This document shows positions 12,363-24,523 of a stretch of DNA of 64,000 bases, one piece after another. Under the pieces are notes generated by a model. It did no database searches. It was not told the DNA's origin and worked only from the letters and a program-made list of their open reading frames with translations. The first letter of the stretch is position 1. Each line of letters starts with the position of its first letter. The translations under genes and the position numbers were made by a program. Origin of the DNA: Terfezia claveryi (lineage: Eukaryota; Ascomycota; Pezizomycetes; Pezizales; Pezizaceae); NCBI GenBank assembly GCA_015179025.1, contig WHUX01000091.1, positions 62,001-126,000 of the forward strand. Direction: 5' to 3'.

Positions 12363-15300
12363 CTAAGATCTTCGCAGACGTTCAAGGTTACCGAGAGCCC
12401 CTCCTGTGGGCCAGTCCCCGTCTCCGTCGTTAGCAGTAGGGGTCCAGATGTTTGTGGCATTACCACCGCCGGAACCTGAACTCGAGATGCTAAGCCGTTT
12501 ATGGGCGGTTTCCTGGCCCACGGCCCCAATACTGTTCCTAGAATATTGCGAGGAGGCCGACCCTGTACTGCCGGAGCTGCCTGGTGGCCTTGAACCAATA
12601 GCATCAAAGGCGTTCATACCAGCTTCGTGGCGATTGAGCATGCGTTGAAGCTCAGCCTGTGCGCTAGCATTCACCTCTCCAGAAAGCCGCTTCGCCTCTT
12701 CAGCGCCCATTGGTGGAGGAGCGGTCTGCAGGACTTTGGAATTGAAATATGGGAAACATTCTTCAAAAGTATCGGACTTGGGCCTGGAAATACCTCCTCT
12801 CACGGGTTCAGAATTTATGCCCCGATGGGCCAGGAGTGACGTAAGGGTGTCAACAGCATCTTGGAGGTTTCCGGCGTTGTTGCGGGTATATGTGAAAGTA
12901 ACGGCCTGAGTCTCCTTTTGACTGTCCTGGCCATTGCTGAAGTGCACTTCGATATTGAACTTCATTTTGATCGGGTCGATGATGTCACTCTGGAATGTAT
13001 CGCTGTGTAATAGCTCCTCTAGCTCCATACACCACATAATACTCATTTTGTGTGTTTCTGGTACCAGGGACAAGAAATCGTTGACGGCATCTGGAAGTTG
13101 CCACTCAGGACCCTTGATTGTGACATTGTCACTTGCGTCTTCACTGCTGGGGAACGTAATAGTGCACCCCCATTTTCGCTCTAGCTCTTGCAGCTTGGTG
13201 AGATTTGTATTGAGGGCACGGTGGTAAAGCCTAGGCACAACAACCGTCTCCGTAACAATTTCTGCGTCCTATGAAAAAGGTCAATGACATAACTCACGGC
13301 CATATATCCACAGGAGCACTTACCACTTTCTGTACAGTATCCATAATTTCTCCCTTAACTAGTTCTAGATTAGCAGCGTTCCTAGCTGGCGTCCGAATCA
13401 CGACATTGTTGTCCCCGATCAAATCTGCATCCAGCCAGCCTCCAGAACCTATCTCGCGTTCTGTTGGGTTCAAAAACTTCACATAAACAGAATATTTCTT
13501 CATGAGCCTTTGGATATGAGCTCCTTGAATTCCAATAATGCGTTTGTGGTATTGATCCGGAACGTAAAATGACACTGCCGCAGGTAGTTCTTGCTCGACT
13601 AGCTCAAGGCCCAACATTGCTGGCTCGTATTTTGAACCGACGACGCAGATGTAAAAGTTATATTCGTTGAATGTCTCGAACATGACCTGTACGTTCGACT
13701 GGGCCATGATTTTGTTGATTTTACCGTTCTTTTTCCCTGCAACGAACTCTTTATGCTCATTCGCAAGCTCGATTCTGACTCTAATCTGGTATGCGCTCTG
13801 CTTCACAAATCGAATTTCATTCGCAATCTCTAAAGCCAATTTAACGGCTTCATCTGACCCATGTATCTCGAAACCTCTTGCATTGTAGGAAAGCTCCGCA
13901 CCGCTGTAGGCAGAAAGATCGGTGAGCATTTGTTGGACATCTTTGTCTGTTGGAGGTCGGAGTTTGTTCGCAGGGTTGTTTGCGTCCAATAACCACCATG
14001 ATGCATTGTAGAACTGGCCGGTGATCTGCATTATCTGCTTGATCGTTTTCTCAACGTACATTGCCTCGCTACCCTGAACACGCATCAAACCCTTAGTCGC
14101 ACCCAACGTGGGGAATTGCACGAAAGTGCCATTGGACTCCATGATCTTCTTGACCTCGTCCAACCTCTCAAGGATGATGTAGTCGGCTTTAAGCGTGGCT
14201 ATCGTGACCGTTTTCGTATAGACGTTCAGGTTGAGCATCTTAGAGTCGTTAGTAGATTGTACCCAAATTCTGGAATAGTAGTCCTACCAGCTCGACCAGC
14301 ATCCGTTCGGCCTGAAGAACGTCTTCTTGGGTATTGCCAGTAATGTAAATCTGATCAGGGTGCCTTGGACCTGAGTCTTTTGGCTTATATCCAAAGATAG
14401 AAGGGAATAAGTTTGGGAAGTAAATGGCAGTTCTCGTTGTCGCTTCGATCAACTTGACATTCTTTCGAGCCCTACCACATACCATAGGGCACAATGATAC
14501 ATTAATATTCGTAATGTGACCTACTTGTTTCAACTAGAACACCGCTCCGTTAGATATGTAACTTAAAAGTAGATTGTAGATATCCAGGACGTACTATGTC
14601 ATCAATCATTAGGAGGATCTTGGTTTTTGCATTTTCAACACTCTCGGAGTCGCCATATATTTGCACTCTTAACCTCTCAGCTTGACGGGTATCGTTGACT
14701 TCCTGAGTTGGTTTAGTCGGCTTCAGGATAAATATATCCACTCCGGACCATCTTGCAACATTGTTAAGGTGAGCCTTGACAGCATTTGTTATAGTGCCGT
14801 CTGGCTGGTATATCAACTCACGCTCAATGGCTAATGTGCCACATTGCTTCATATCTGGTCAGCAATATATCCGAATGCCTTATGAAGTGAAAGATACTCA
14901 CTAGAGAAGCTGGTAGAGATTGTAATATTTGCCCCCTAACTCGATATACTACGTCTGCATCCCCTGCCAAAGACACGTTCATCACGGCACCGCGCTTTTT
15001 CCGCTTCATGGCAGCTCTAGGTTCTGAAACCGTAAGAAAAGCCTTGCAGGTCCCTTTATTTGAGATGTCCCGGCATAACTTCCTTAGATTATCAAGATTC
15101 AATTGATGTACTGGAAGTTTATGTGTCCCCGTTAACGGTGTATCTTGTGGGTGCAACCATCTCTCTCTAGCTCCGTCAGTGGCGAGGACAATGTCGTCTT
15201 GATCCGGCCCGGGTATGGTTCTGAAGGGTATGGGAAAGCAAAAGTGCAATGGGTCTCTTGGATCAGGTAGAGGAGGTGAGATGGTATGGTGATGAGGATA

Positions 15301-15366
15301 GTGCGGAGGCAATGGTGCCTGCGACGGTATTGGGAATGGCCGGGCTGTAATCGGACTGGGTGTCAT
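12363..15366 (-). CDS. Multi-KH-domain RNA-binding protein (YLL032C/Khd4-like)
   Basis: This is a cytoplasmic-type RNA-binding protein with several KH or degenerate KH modules, probably acting in mRNA regulation. Five exons are inferred: 15366-14898, 14854-14595, 14533-14288, 14238-13324 and 13268-12363, giving 931 aa. Two GXXG-type loops are visible: GKKNGK at about residues 493-498 and GIQG at about 561-564, each followed by a helix typical of KH folds. Exon 3 (NVSLCPMVCGRARKNVKLIE) looks like a further degenerate KH. The N-terminus (residues 1-60) is Pro/His-rich and the C-terminal 80 residues are Ser/Gly/Asn-rich. The first intron is only 43 nt and uses donor GTATCT, because the stronger-looking GTGAGT four bases upstream does not keep frame. 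Similarity to the yeast YLL032C and Ustilago Khd4 families is from memory; the exact orthology is unsure. Confidence 0.82.
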
Positions 15367-17697
15367 GTTGGGAGCGGATGGGGATGCCTTTAGTATCCAG
15401 GATTGTCGAGATGTTCAAAGCTAATGAACGATAATGCTGACTCGGTATAAAAAACGGACACTTCCAATGCAGTGACCAACTTCCGCCACGAAGGAGAAGC
15501 TCGTAAAGACCGGTTTCTGATTGTTTTCGTTAGAGCGTTGCAAGGGAATTTTTCCTTCTAGGCCGCACTTCCACGTCCTTTCAAGTTGACTGCGAATCAA
15601 TGACGGTGGGTGACAAGGTTTGTAGGTTGGTTTAAGCGTGAAGCAGGGAGCAAACGTGATGGGCGAGCCGGGATTCAGAAGGAAAAGAAAGTAGGTGGGG
15701 CGAAGATCGTTGAATCGAAGAGGGGTATGGGTTCTGGGACCTGGGGTCCTATATATATATGTATGAAGGTGTCGTAATGAGGAACCAGGCCGACGCAACT
15801 TTACTGCGGTGGCAATTGCCGCAGAGCCTACTTAAGGTGCCCGTGGCAGAAAGTCAAGGTTCAGATCCGGATGTCACAATTGGGGGGAGTTGTTGCATCC
15901 GTCGCTTTTGCACGCGATAATACTGTTGTTCAGAGAGTATCACGACCAGACGATAGGTTCCGCATTTGCCATGGGCAATGGTTTGGCAGCGAGGATTCGA
16001 AGCACTGTCCAACTTTTTTTCACAAGGAAATGGCGGAATTTGCAACTCTGCCAATGTGACGAGAGCGAAGTAACTAAGTAACTAAGGAAGAAAGGAAAAA
16101 AAAAAAAAAAACGTCAAAGTGGTGTCAAAATGGTGTCAAGTGCAGAGCCGTTCATCGCACTAGATTAATTCCGAACAGGCTCCTCCGATGACCTCAGATA
16201 CAGCAGATACAGAACAGATACAGCAGATACAGAACAGATACAGCAGATACAGAACAGATACAGCAGATACAGAACAGATACAGCAGATACAGCAGATACA
16301 GCAGATACAGCAGATACAGCAGATACAGCAGATAGATACAGCAGATACGGCCAGCGTTGTAACAATCGCTCGCCCACTTGTTCATGTTCCGTCAGGCCCC
16401 CGCAGGCTACGTTTATATGGGCCTACGGAACGGTGGATCAAGTGCAGTCGGTCGGGCGATGCTGTGGACAGCAATAAAGCGGCGCCTGCAGTAATACATA
16501 TGTATCCAATACAGCCGGGTTGGGATCTGGGGTTCATCACGGTCCGTTCTAGTTCTACGGAGTACAAGCTGCTGAATTCTCTGGAAAATCTGTACATGTG
16601 ATGATTTCCAGCTTCAGCAGTACATAATCTGGTAAAGCTACTCACGGGAAATTCACTTATAAAAACGCTGGAAATTTTGAAGTTTAAGTCTATTTTGCGA
16701 TGCTGAGGCAAGCCCTCTCATCGATGACAACTAACTAAAGAAGACAAGTTATTACTTGAAGCTCGAACTTCAGCGAGTAAAAATATATAGATATTCATCT
16801 AAGTACTTAGGATTATGCTTATAACTCAACTATTTGACGTTCTCATTTCCCATGATCGATTGCAAACGAACCTCAGCCTGGTCAATTTTGACGAGCCGGA
16901 GCCCCTTCATTCAGGGTAACTACTCCCTTAAGTTCAACAGGTTTTGCTGGGCTCCCGCAACAAAGATATGTAGTAGGCCTTAGTTGTAGCCTGTTCTATT
17001 GAGCAGTCACTCGGAAGTACCTACATCTTTTGTAAGACATCAGGTTCAGGGTCCGTGTAATCCTCCAGGCCTCAGCTGGTTACACCAGGCTAAGACTTTG
17101 CTATCAAAATCCTCGCAATTGCAATTATTGACGGGTGCGGGTATATCAGAGTGTTATGTCTACTAGAGTAGAGCTCGTATTGATCTCACCAGTATACCTA
17201 TGGGAAACCTTCTGCTTTCGGCTGAGGGTCCTTCTTTACACCAAAACTACCCGTCATAGAGCAGCAACAGCAACAACGACCAGGATCCTCACATTCCAAT
17301 GACCGCTCTCGTTATCCCCCATAGATCTCTATATAGAGTACCCCGGCCCCGAACAATTCTGTCAGAACCGCTGCCAGTAAGGTTCACCGCTGTCTATGCG
17401 AATGTCACTGCGATAGTCAACTTTATAAGCGCCCAAAAAGGTTATATTTCAAACCGAGCTGCTAGCTTATATTTGGGGCCAACATATTAAACCTAAATTC
17501 CGCTAGAAATCCATGAGTCGAACTCTGCAGTAACTTCAATGTCCCAAGATAAACAGCAACCCGCCCCGATCGTTTTAACACTACTTTACAACAATGAAGC
17601 TACAAAGGTAAAACTTGAAGCAAAACAAAACTAACTATATCTTACACAGTGTAGTATCAACTTGAAAATCTATCGACGGCGGGGAGAGTACCTCAGA
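15367..17697. other. Intergenic region of 2.3 kb with a microsatellite
   Basis: It contains the likely promoter of the KH gene (15370-15850), a poly-A run at about 16096-16111, the CAGATA-type tandem repeat described separately, and AT-rich sequence to 17690 that should include the 3' UTR of the next minus-strand gene. The ORFs in this stretch are short or are products of the repeat. Confidence 0.5.
16195..16348 (+). repeat. Compound tandem repeat based on CAGATA(CAG)
   Basis: Four exact copies of a 20-bp unit (CAGATACAGCAGATACAGAA) occupy 16195-16274. They are followed by six exact copies of the 9-bp unit CAGATACAG (16275-16328) and a degenerate end with a GATA slip. The 20-bp unit equals two 9-bp units plus AA, so it probably arose from the simpler array. 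Both strands are open through it (Asp-Thr-Ala/Gln-Ile on plus, Leu-Tyr-Cys on minus), which explains the spurious ORFs. Confidence 0.95.
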
Positions 17698-20232
17698 TCA
17701 TGGTATGTAGCGGGAGCCCTGCCATGCTCCTCGCACCTCGTGATTTGAGTAGCGTCTTTGCTCTTCCCCGTCCCTATATTTCCTGTGCTCTTCAATCTCC
17801 CTGTAATTTCTAAGTTCCTCTGCCTCCCTGTCTATCGCGCGCTCCCTTGGCTGGACATCAACATCTCGCTCTCGCACAGAAAGCTCATTTGCCCCTCTCA
17901 TATAAGCCCTCTCCTCTACTCGCTCGGGCCTTGCGCTCATTGCCCTATATACAGCAGGTGGTGGTGGCAGATAAACAGGTGGTGGCGCTGGTGGAGGAGG
18001 TGGAGCGTAACTAGAGACGGAGATGCGATGGCTAAGTTCAGGTCGAACACTAGCTGAGCGCAGCAATTCTTCCTCTCTCACTCGTATAGCTTCGGGTCTG
18101 ACGCTCCTAGCGCGACCATCGTGACCATCTCTAGGAAGTTCCCTATATTCCCTGTAATCAACGGCAGCGTGAGGTCGAGGGGGAGGGGCCATGGGAGACA
18201 ACGGAGGGTAGAAATAGTCCCTCTCTCGATAGCTTGCAGATGCTACTACTCTTGGTGCCATACTGCCGTCACGAAATTCCCTGGGAAGAGGTGGTGGCGG
18301 AAGTTCTGCTAGGTAATGTGGTGAAGGCCTTGGTGCTGCATAGTATCTCCCTTCGTCGTAGTATAAATTTCGCTCAGAATTCGGGTAGGGGTGGTAATAT
18401 CCTCTATATGGCTCAATGTAGTGCCCTGGAGGGAAGTGAACAGGATGCACGTGTCGTTCATAATGGTCCCTATGCGAGACTGGTGCTAAGGACTGAGCTC
18501 GCGATGCTGCACGTTCCACAATAGGTCTTATGACAGGAGTACCTTCCAGAACCCTCCCCGGGGAGAGCGACCGTCTGCGTCTATGAACCTCAGGGGATGC
18601 AGGGCGGCGTTCTGGAGCACGACTGGAGTGTCTCAATGGCTCTGGGGAAGGTGGATGGGGTATAACTGGGAGAGGACGTGGGTGTGGGGGAATTACATGT
18701 GGCGGGGGATGGTGGTGGTATGAGCAGCCATAATCATCATAAATCGGGTATCGCGCGGAGGGGTAAACACCACCATATGTTCTAGTGCTATATTCTGGTG
18801 GGGGAGGAGGTGGTGGTGGATACCCATATGGCCCACGATAGTAGGGATCATAAGCTGGGAGAACATGGCCTGCCGGGATAGTGTGGGGGTAAGGGTAGCG
18901 AGGAAGCTCCGGATATTCGTAATAAGATCTCCTACTGGAGTATCCTTCAACCCGCGTTGCTGGGCTGGCTGAACGTCGAGCTCTACCAAGAACTGAAGGT
19001 GGGCGGGTACCAGGTTCAGGCTTAATGGACGGGGAATGCCTAGATTCTTTGTGAACTGGCTCAAGAGGCCTCTCCTCGACTTCATCATCCCTAAGGTCAA
19101 TGACCAAATCTTGTGCTGCCAACCTGGTAACATCAGCAGCAGCACGCACAGGCTGTGGAGCAACCGGTTCCTCCGTCCTAGTGGCAGAGTATCGTGGAGC
19201 CTGCATAGGTGACCTTGGAGTAGCCACTTCGCGAACACTGGTATGATGCATAGAAGCAGGGGCGCCGTCCTCACGACCGAATGGAGCTGTTGCTGGAGTC
19301 TTCGGGCTTGGGGTGTGTCTCGAGCGATCTATGTCCGCTCCCGCTTTTTGGGAGCCAGGCTCCTGCGGGATGCGCGGTCTTTGGTTGGCTGGAATATTGC
19401 GCGTAGAAGCTGGACCTGACCAAGTATTTAGTACCTTCCCTTTCTCCACTTCACTGCCATCTCCAAGAGTAACTGGCACCGGGGGCGGGCTCGTGCAATC
19501 TATTTCCATCATATCATGGTCCACGGGGCTTTGCTCCCCAGTATCAGTTTCTTTATCCACATTTGTGGGTGAATTGTCTTCATACTGTAATTGATCAACC
19601 GACGCAGCGTCCGAGTTGATGTCATCGAAGGATTTCTTTTTCCGAGACAGGTACCTTGGAGCAGTATTGGGTTCATGTACAGCAATATCGTTAACAAGGG
19701 ATTGAGCCCGTGCTATAATGCTTGCCACATCAAGGTCATCATGATGAGACTCCCTGTTCATCTCCTCAGGTCTCAGACGATCTTCTAGCATCTTATTCTC
19801 TAGCTGCTGTTTCAGCTCCCGTTCAATTCGGTCTCGCTTCAGGTTATTCTCCGCTTTGATTAATACGTCGGATTTTGCAAGCAGAACATCGTTAATTTGA
19901 GGGTCCGCGAGACCCTGCGTTCTTACAGTTGCAGTTTTCCCAGAGGTATTTATCGGCCGGGGTACGCGGGGCCCTGGTGGGATAAACGGTCGAGTATTCT
20001 CTATCACCACTATTGACGGGGAAGAGGTGGCCGAGTGGTGAGCCTTCTGTGAAAATGCCGGGTTTGTGCTATGTGGTGGCTTAAACCGCGGATGCTTGTC
20101 TGCATAGACGGCATCTCGTAACTTCACAATCTTTTCCAGCTCTGCAAATTCATCAACAACACCCTGGCCGTGTACGCCATTTGACGGAAAGGGAAGATGC
20201 ATTGTCGAGACTGCCATCACCTCCAGGGCCAT
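17698..20232 (-). CDS. Large disordered Pro/Arg/Tyr-rich protein of unknown function
   Basis: This is a single 844-codon frame from ATG (20232) to TGA, with no compelling introns. I do not recognise a characterised domain. The N-terminus (MALEVMAVSTMHLPFPSNG, then DEFAELEKIVKLRDAVYADKHPRF) and a segment near residues 105-155 (NDVLLAKSDVLIKAENNLKRDR, charged helix) look structured and conserved-type. The rest is low complexity: acidic/Ser-rich near 200-260, then long stretches of Pro, Arg, Tyr and His (PPPPPPPPEYSTR near residue 470, PPPPPAPPPVYLPPPP near 760), and a charged Glu/Arg C-terminus (REIEEHRKYRDGEEQRRY). The composition resembles nuclear RNA-processing or condensate-forming proteins, but that is only an impression. 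Its start lies 318 bp from the divergent NMD2 start. Confidence 0.75.
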   Translation of the reverse strand: MALEVMAVSTMHLPFPSNGVHGQGVVDEFAELEKIVKLRDAVYADKHPRFKPPHSTNPAFSQKAHHSATSSPSIVVIENTRPFIPPGPRVPRPINTSGKTATVRTQGLADPQINDVLLAKSDVLIKAENNLKRDRIERELKQQLENKMLEDRLRPEEMNRESHHDDLDVASIIARAQSLVNDIAVHEPNTAPRYLSRKKKSFDDINSDAASVDQLQYEDNSPTNVDKETDTGEQSPVDHDMMEIDCTSPPPVPVTLGDGSEVEKGKVLNTWSGPASTRNIPANQRPRIPQEPGSQKAGADIDRSRHTPSPKTPATAPFGREDGAPASMHHTSVREVATPRSPMQAPRYSATRTEEPVAPQPVRAAADVTRLAAQDLVIDLRDDEVEERPLEPVHKESRHSPSIKPEPGTRPPSVLGRARRSASPATRVEGYSSRRSYYEYPELPRYPYPHTIPAGHVLPAYDPYYRGPYGYPPPPPPPPEYSTRTYGGVYPSARYPIYDDYGCSYHHHPPPHVIPPHPRPLPVIPHPPSPEPLRHSSRAPERRPASPEVHRRRRSLSPGRVLEGTPVIRPIVERAASRAQSLAPVSHRDHYERHVHPVHFPPGHYIEPYRGYYHPYPNSERNLYYDEGRYYAAPRPSPHYLAELPPPPLPREFRDGSMAPRVVASASYRERDYFYPPLSPMAPPPRPHAAVDYREYRELPRDGHDGRARSVRPEAIRVREEELLRSASVRPELSHRISVSSYAPPPPPAPPPVYLPPPPAVYRAMSARPERVEERAYMRGANELSVRERDVDVQPRERAIDREAEELRNYREIEEHRKYRDGEEQRRYSNHEVRGAWQGSRYIP

Positions 20233-20550
20233 TTGCAGATGGGATATACTAGATTTTGCCCCTGTGCGCTTGTGCGCTTGTGCCCTTGCGCCCTTGTTGT
20301 TGATTTCTCGGTGAGATATTTTGAACGAAGATTCTTCTCGAGAGCACGAGAGTCGGTAGACTGGAGATGAGCGAGTTGAGTGTTAGTCCTGGCTGACTCA
20401 GCGCCCGCTCGGCACTCATGGCCCTACCCTCATAAAACGACGGTATCTCTAGAAATACTGGTAACATTCCATGTGCCCTTCGATTCATACACTCAATCTA
20501 CTGGCTCCCTACTTCGCATACAGAGGACCACATATATATCTAGGATTCCC
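20233..20550. promoter_or_regulatory. Putative bidirectional promoter between the disordered protein gene and NMD2
   Basis: The 318 bp between two divergent start codons must hold both core promoters and both leaders. On the minus-gene side there is a short tandem TGTGCGCT/TGTGCCCT tract at about 20262-20295. A TATATAT string at 20532-20538 lies just upstream of the NMD2 ATG. No specific factor site is claimed. Confidence 0.5.
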
Positions 20551-23500
20551 ATGGCAGTGCAATTAACCCGTCATCGCAAGCGTGAGCACCTCTTAGCTTT
20601 TGCGCCAGGCACTTCGGTTTACTAACCTCTCTGCAATATAGGCGAGTTGGCGGAACTGAATAGAAGAGCATGGGAGGGCCAAATCGGTTAGCTTTTCTGT
20701 CTGTCTGTGACGCTTGATGCGATGCTAATGGTGTCCGTAGATGTCTTCCAAACTCACGGATCCCTAGATTCATCTTTGAAGAAAAATACTGCAGTCATAA
20801 AGCGTTTACGAGCCCAACTTAATAGCGAGAGTCTTCCTACGATACTCAAGGAGCTTGCAACAATCTCTCTAGAAAAGTATCTCAGTGAAGTTATCTCCGC
20901 AGTAGCTGAAGGTCTACAGAAAGTGAAAACAGCAGCCGACATTGCTGCTGCTGTGGAGACAGTCTCTGCACTTCACCAGAGGTTCCAACAGCAATTCACC
21001 CCACATCTCACTTACGCACTTGCAAAAGGTCTGGCAACACCAAGGCCAGATGTCCTCAAAGCCCTTACGCCGGAACAAAGAGAGCGAGAAGAAAAGGAGC
21101 GATTCACCAGGCAGAGAGTACTGTTGCGAATAGCTGTGGAACTGTGGCTTGTAGGAGTAGTGCGAACCCTAGATGATGCAACCAGCGTAGACGACACCCC
21201 CGCAAAGCAAGCGGCCGGCAGCAAGGCCCCTACTGGAGCCAGTTCGACTTTAGCAGCCCCAATGCCAAAGAGGCGAGGGGATAAAGATGGGGAGACTGAC
21301 CCTTTCCCGCTCGATGTGCTAAAGGACTTACTAGGAAGAGATCGGGAACACGCGAATCTTCCATTAGTAGTTCTCTTTGTGAAGAACTTCTCCTATGACT
21401 TGTTAGGTGTCAAGCCACGAAGTGCCGCAAGAAAAACAGTTGAGGAGGATGGCGCAACAACTGAAGTGGGTACTACTAAGAGTACGAGTGCAAAAGTTGC
21501 GAATGGGAACGAGCCAGGAGCTGAAGGAAACGATAATTACTCGTCCGCAGACGAGAACGATCCTCCACTGGTGAAAATTGAGCTTCAGAAGCTGTTCCGG
21601 AACGTCTTGGAACGCTACATCTCTTCTGTGCACTCACATATTTCTCGACAGCACAAGTATCTGCGAGAGCAAAACCAAAGAAATGCAGAAGCCTACATCA
21701 AGTCTGGTGAAGTTTTCGAGGACCGCCAGGCAAATTACGAGAAACTCTTGAGAGTTCAAGAAAGGTTTGTTGCAAATGCACAGGTTGTATCGGATGTGTT
21801 AGGGATGGAGATGCCTGATTTACCCACTGATTCAGCGGAGTCTGGTATTGGTGATAGCATCATAAGAGAAGGAGGCAGTATGTTCGCCACCCGTGGAGAA
21901 GAAGGCAGAGCGGGAATTTGGGAGGATGAAGACCAGAAGAAATTCTACGAAGATCTTGTTGACTTAAAGAACCGAGTACCTGGGATCCTACTAGAAGATG
22001 GTAAAAAGAAGAAGCCTACAGAGGGAGAGGAAGACAAATCAAAGAAGACTAATGGTACCACAAATGGTGAAGTTGCTAAAGCAGAGGCAGATCTTGCGGT
22101 AGTCAGTGGGGACGCATCAGAAGAAAAGGCGGAGGATACCTCAACCACAATTGAAAATAAGTCAATTGGTGCACAAGTGGATGCTTTGCTCATCCGGCTC
22201 CCTGAGCTCAACAATCGAGATTTAATCGACCAGGTTGCTGTCGACTTTTGCTTCCTCAACTCGAAAGCGTCGAGAAATAGGTTGCTCAAGGTTTTGGAGG
22301 AAGTGCCTAGAGGTAGACAAGATCTGTTACCGTACTACTCGCGACTTGTAGCTACTTTGAATAAGTATATGCCAGATATCGGTACCAATCTTGTGGGCTA
22401 TGTAGGTTACTCCAGGACGATCTGCCCTACTCACCGTCTATTTCTAATATATACATATATCCATGAAGCTTGATAAAGAATTTCGAAGCTTGCAGCGAAG
22501 AAAGGAAAAGGAGCTTGGAGAGGTCAGAGCGAGAGTGCGTATATCTCTGATTCGAAATATGGTGTGGTGACTCTGACCAATTTCCATAGAATATAAGATA
22601 TCTCTCCGAATTGACTAAATTCGGGGTCGTCCCCCAGCATGTCATCTTCCATTGCTTGAAAGTGGCAATCGATGATTTTACAAGAGTTAACATCGACATA
22701 ATCTGTAACATTCTAGAGAATTGTGGACGCTATCTCCTGAGAAATGCAGAAACAAACCCCAGAATGACTTCCTTCGTCTGTTGCCCTCCCCCTGCGGGCT
22801 GTGATTTTTGCTGACGGAGTAAAGCTTGAAACCCTTCACCGCAAAAAAACTGCCCAGCACCTCGGCCCACAAGAAAAGATTCTCATCGAGAATGCTTTCT
22901 ATTACGTCAACCCTCCGGATAGGCCTGCCATTCAGCAGAAGGAACGATCACCAATGGAGCTTTTCGTCAGAAAGCTTATATACCTTGACCTAACCAACCG
23001 GAACTATGTCAAGATCCTAAAACAGCTCCGGAAATTACATTGGGAGCTCCCAGAGGTGAGCTAGTAGTATCCTTTGCTCCTCTGATAGCCACTAATACTA
23101 TCCCCTAGACACAAAAAATGCTTTTGAAGATTTTTACTAAAGTTTGGAAAGTCCGCTTTAACAATATTCACATCTTAGCTATTCTTGTTGGAGCTCTATC
23201 CAAGTATCACAACGAGTTCTCTATAGCAGTCGTGGATGATGTTTTGGAACAAATTGAGGTGGGACTAGAACAGAACAACTTCAAGCATAACCAGCGGAGG
23301 GTTGCCCTTGTAAAATACTTGGGTGAGCTGTACAATTACAAGATACTTGATTCTCAGGTTATTTTCGAATCCTTGTATAGGTTAACTTCCTTTGGGCACG
23401 AAAATGGAATTCCCAGGCCTGGTGTTGCTTGTCTTTTAGATATGTCGGATGACTTCTTCAGAATCCGTTTGGTGTGCACCCTACTGGACGTTTGTGGGAT

Positions 23501-24523
23501 GTGTTTTGAACGAGGTTCCGCAAAGAGGAAGCTGGACTTCTTTTTAACATTTTTCCAGTACTACATCTACACAAAGGAGCCGCTTCCTATGGATGTGGAA
23601 TTCTTGGTACTAGACACCTTTCAAGCCATTCGGCCAAATTGGAAACTCCACACCAACTTGGAGGATGCCGCGAAGGCTTTCGAGGAGGCAGTGTCGAAAA
23701 CATACAAGACCCCAGATGAGAAATTACTTGCAGAACCAGAAGATGCTGAAGATGATGGTGATTCTTCTGATGAAGGGGAGGCAGACTTTGAACACCGGGA
23801 AGATGAGGAGGCTCAGCTCTCTGATGGAGATGAAGAGGGTGAGAGCCAGACAGTTGCTAGTGCGGAGAATGTACCATCATCCGACTCCGAGGAAGAGGAG
23901 GATATTGTCGTGCAACTCCGCCAGGAAGAGCGAGATCCTGAGGCAGACGCAGAGTTTGACCGTGAACTGGCAAAGATGATGGCCGAGAGCCTTGACTCCC
24001 GCAAATTTGAGCGCAAGCCTGTCTTTGACGTGCCACTGCCCATGAGACGTAGTGGCTTGTCTCGCGAGCCTACCATTGGAGGTGAAGTCACAGACGTCCC
24101 GCCGCCTACGCAGGCGCCTGGGACCATGGCCTTTTCTTTGCTCACTAAGAAGGGTAATCGTCAACAGGTGCTCGAATCCCTCACCAGCCGAAGTTCGATA
24201 CACATACTAACAATCCTCTTAGACACGCACGGTGGAGCTTCCCTCTGACTCATCGTTTGCAATTGCAATGAAGACCCAACAAGAAGCCGAGCGCGAGGAA
24301 CAACAACGCATCAAAAACCTTGTTTTGAACTATGAGCGCATGGAAGACCAAAATGATTCGGATAGTGAGTGCAATACCAAGCAAGCTCTTGCTCTAAACC
24401 TACGCTAATATAACAATATCAATAGCTGAGAGAAACGGTTTATTGGCTCCCTATAGATACGATAAAAGCTCTCGCAACACCCAACGAACCAAGAAGTTGA
24501 CGTTGCAAGACGTTAACTGGTAA
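20551..24523 (+). CDS. NMD2: Nonsense-mediated mRNA decay factor NMD2/UPF2
   Basis: UPF2 bridges UPF1 and UPF3 in the cytoplasmic surveillance complex that degrades mRNAs with premature stop codons. Nine exons are inferred: 20551-20581, 20642-20686, 20741-22401, 22469-22534, 22590-22775, 22825-23055, 23109-24167, 24223-24364 and 24426-24523, giving 1172 aa. The first three exons join to give RHRKRELAELNRRAWEG followed by GSLDSSLKKNTAVIKRL, the conserved N-terminus and start of the first MIF4G domain. Further MIF4G domains cover the middle, including LAELTKFGVV-type helices and LGPQEKILIENAFYYVNPP. An acidic region (EDAEDDGDSSDEGEADFE) and a C-terminal UPF1-binding segment (GNRQQ/TRTVELPSDSSFA) follow, and the protein ends in KLTLQDVNW. 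All junctions keep frame. The first exon is only 31 nt. Confidence 0.95.

Noticed and set aside
16188..16601. 137-codon ORF of Asp-Thr-Ala/Gln-Ile repeats
   Set aside because: Generated by the CAGATA tandem array; no support outside the repeat.
18693..19274. 193-codon minus-strand ORF
   Set aside because: It overlaps the 844-codon frame in another phase. The composition and length of the 844-codon frame are far better.
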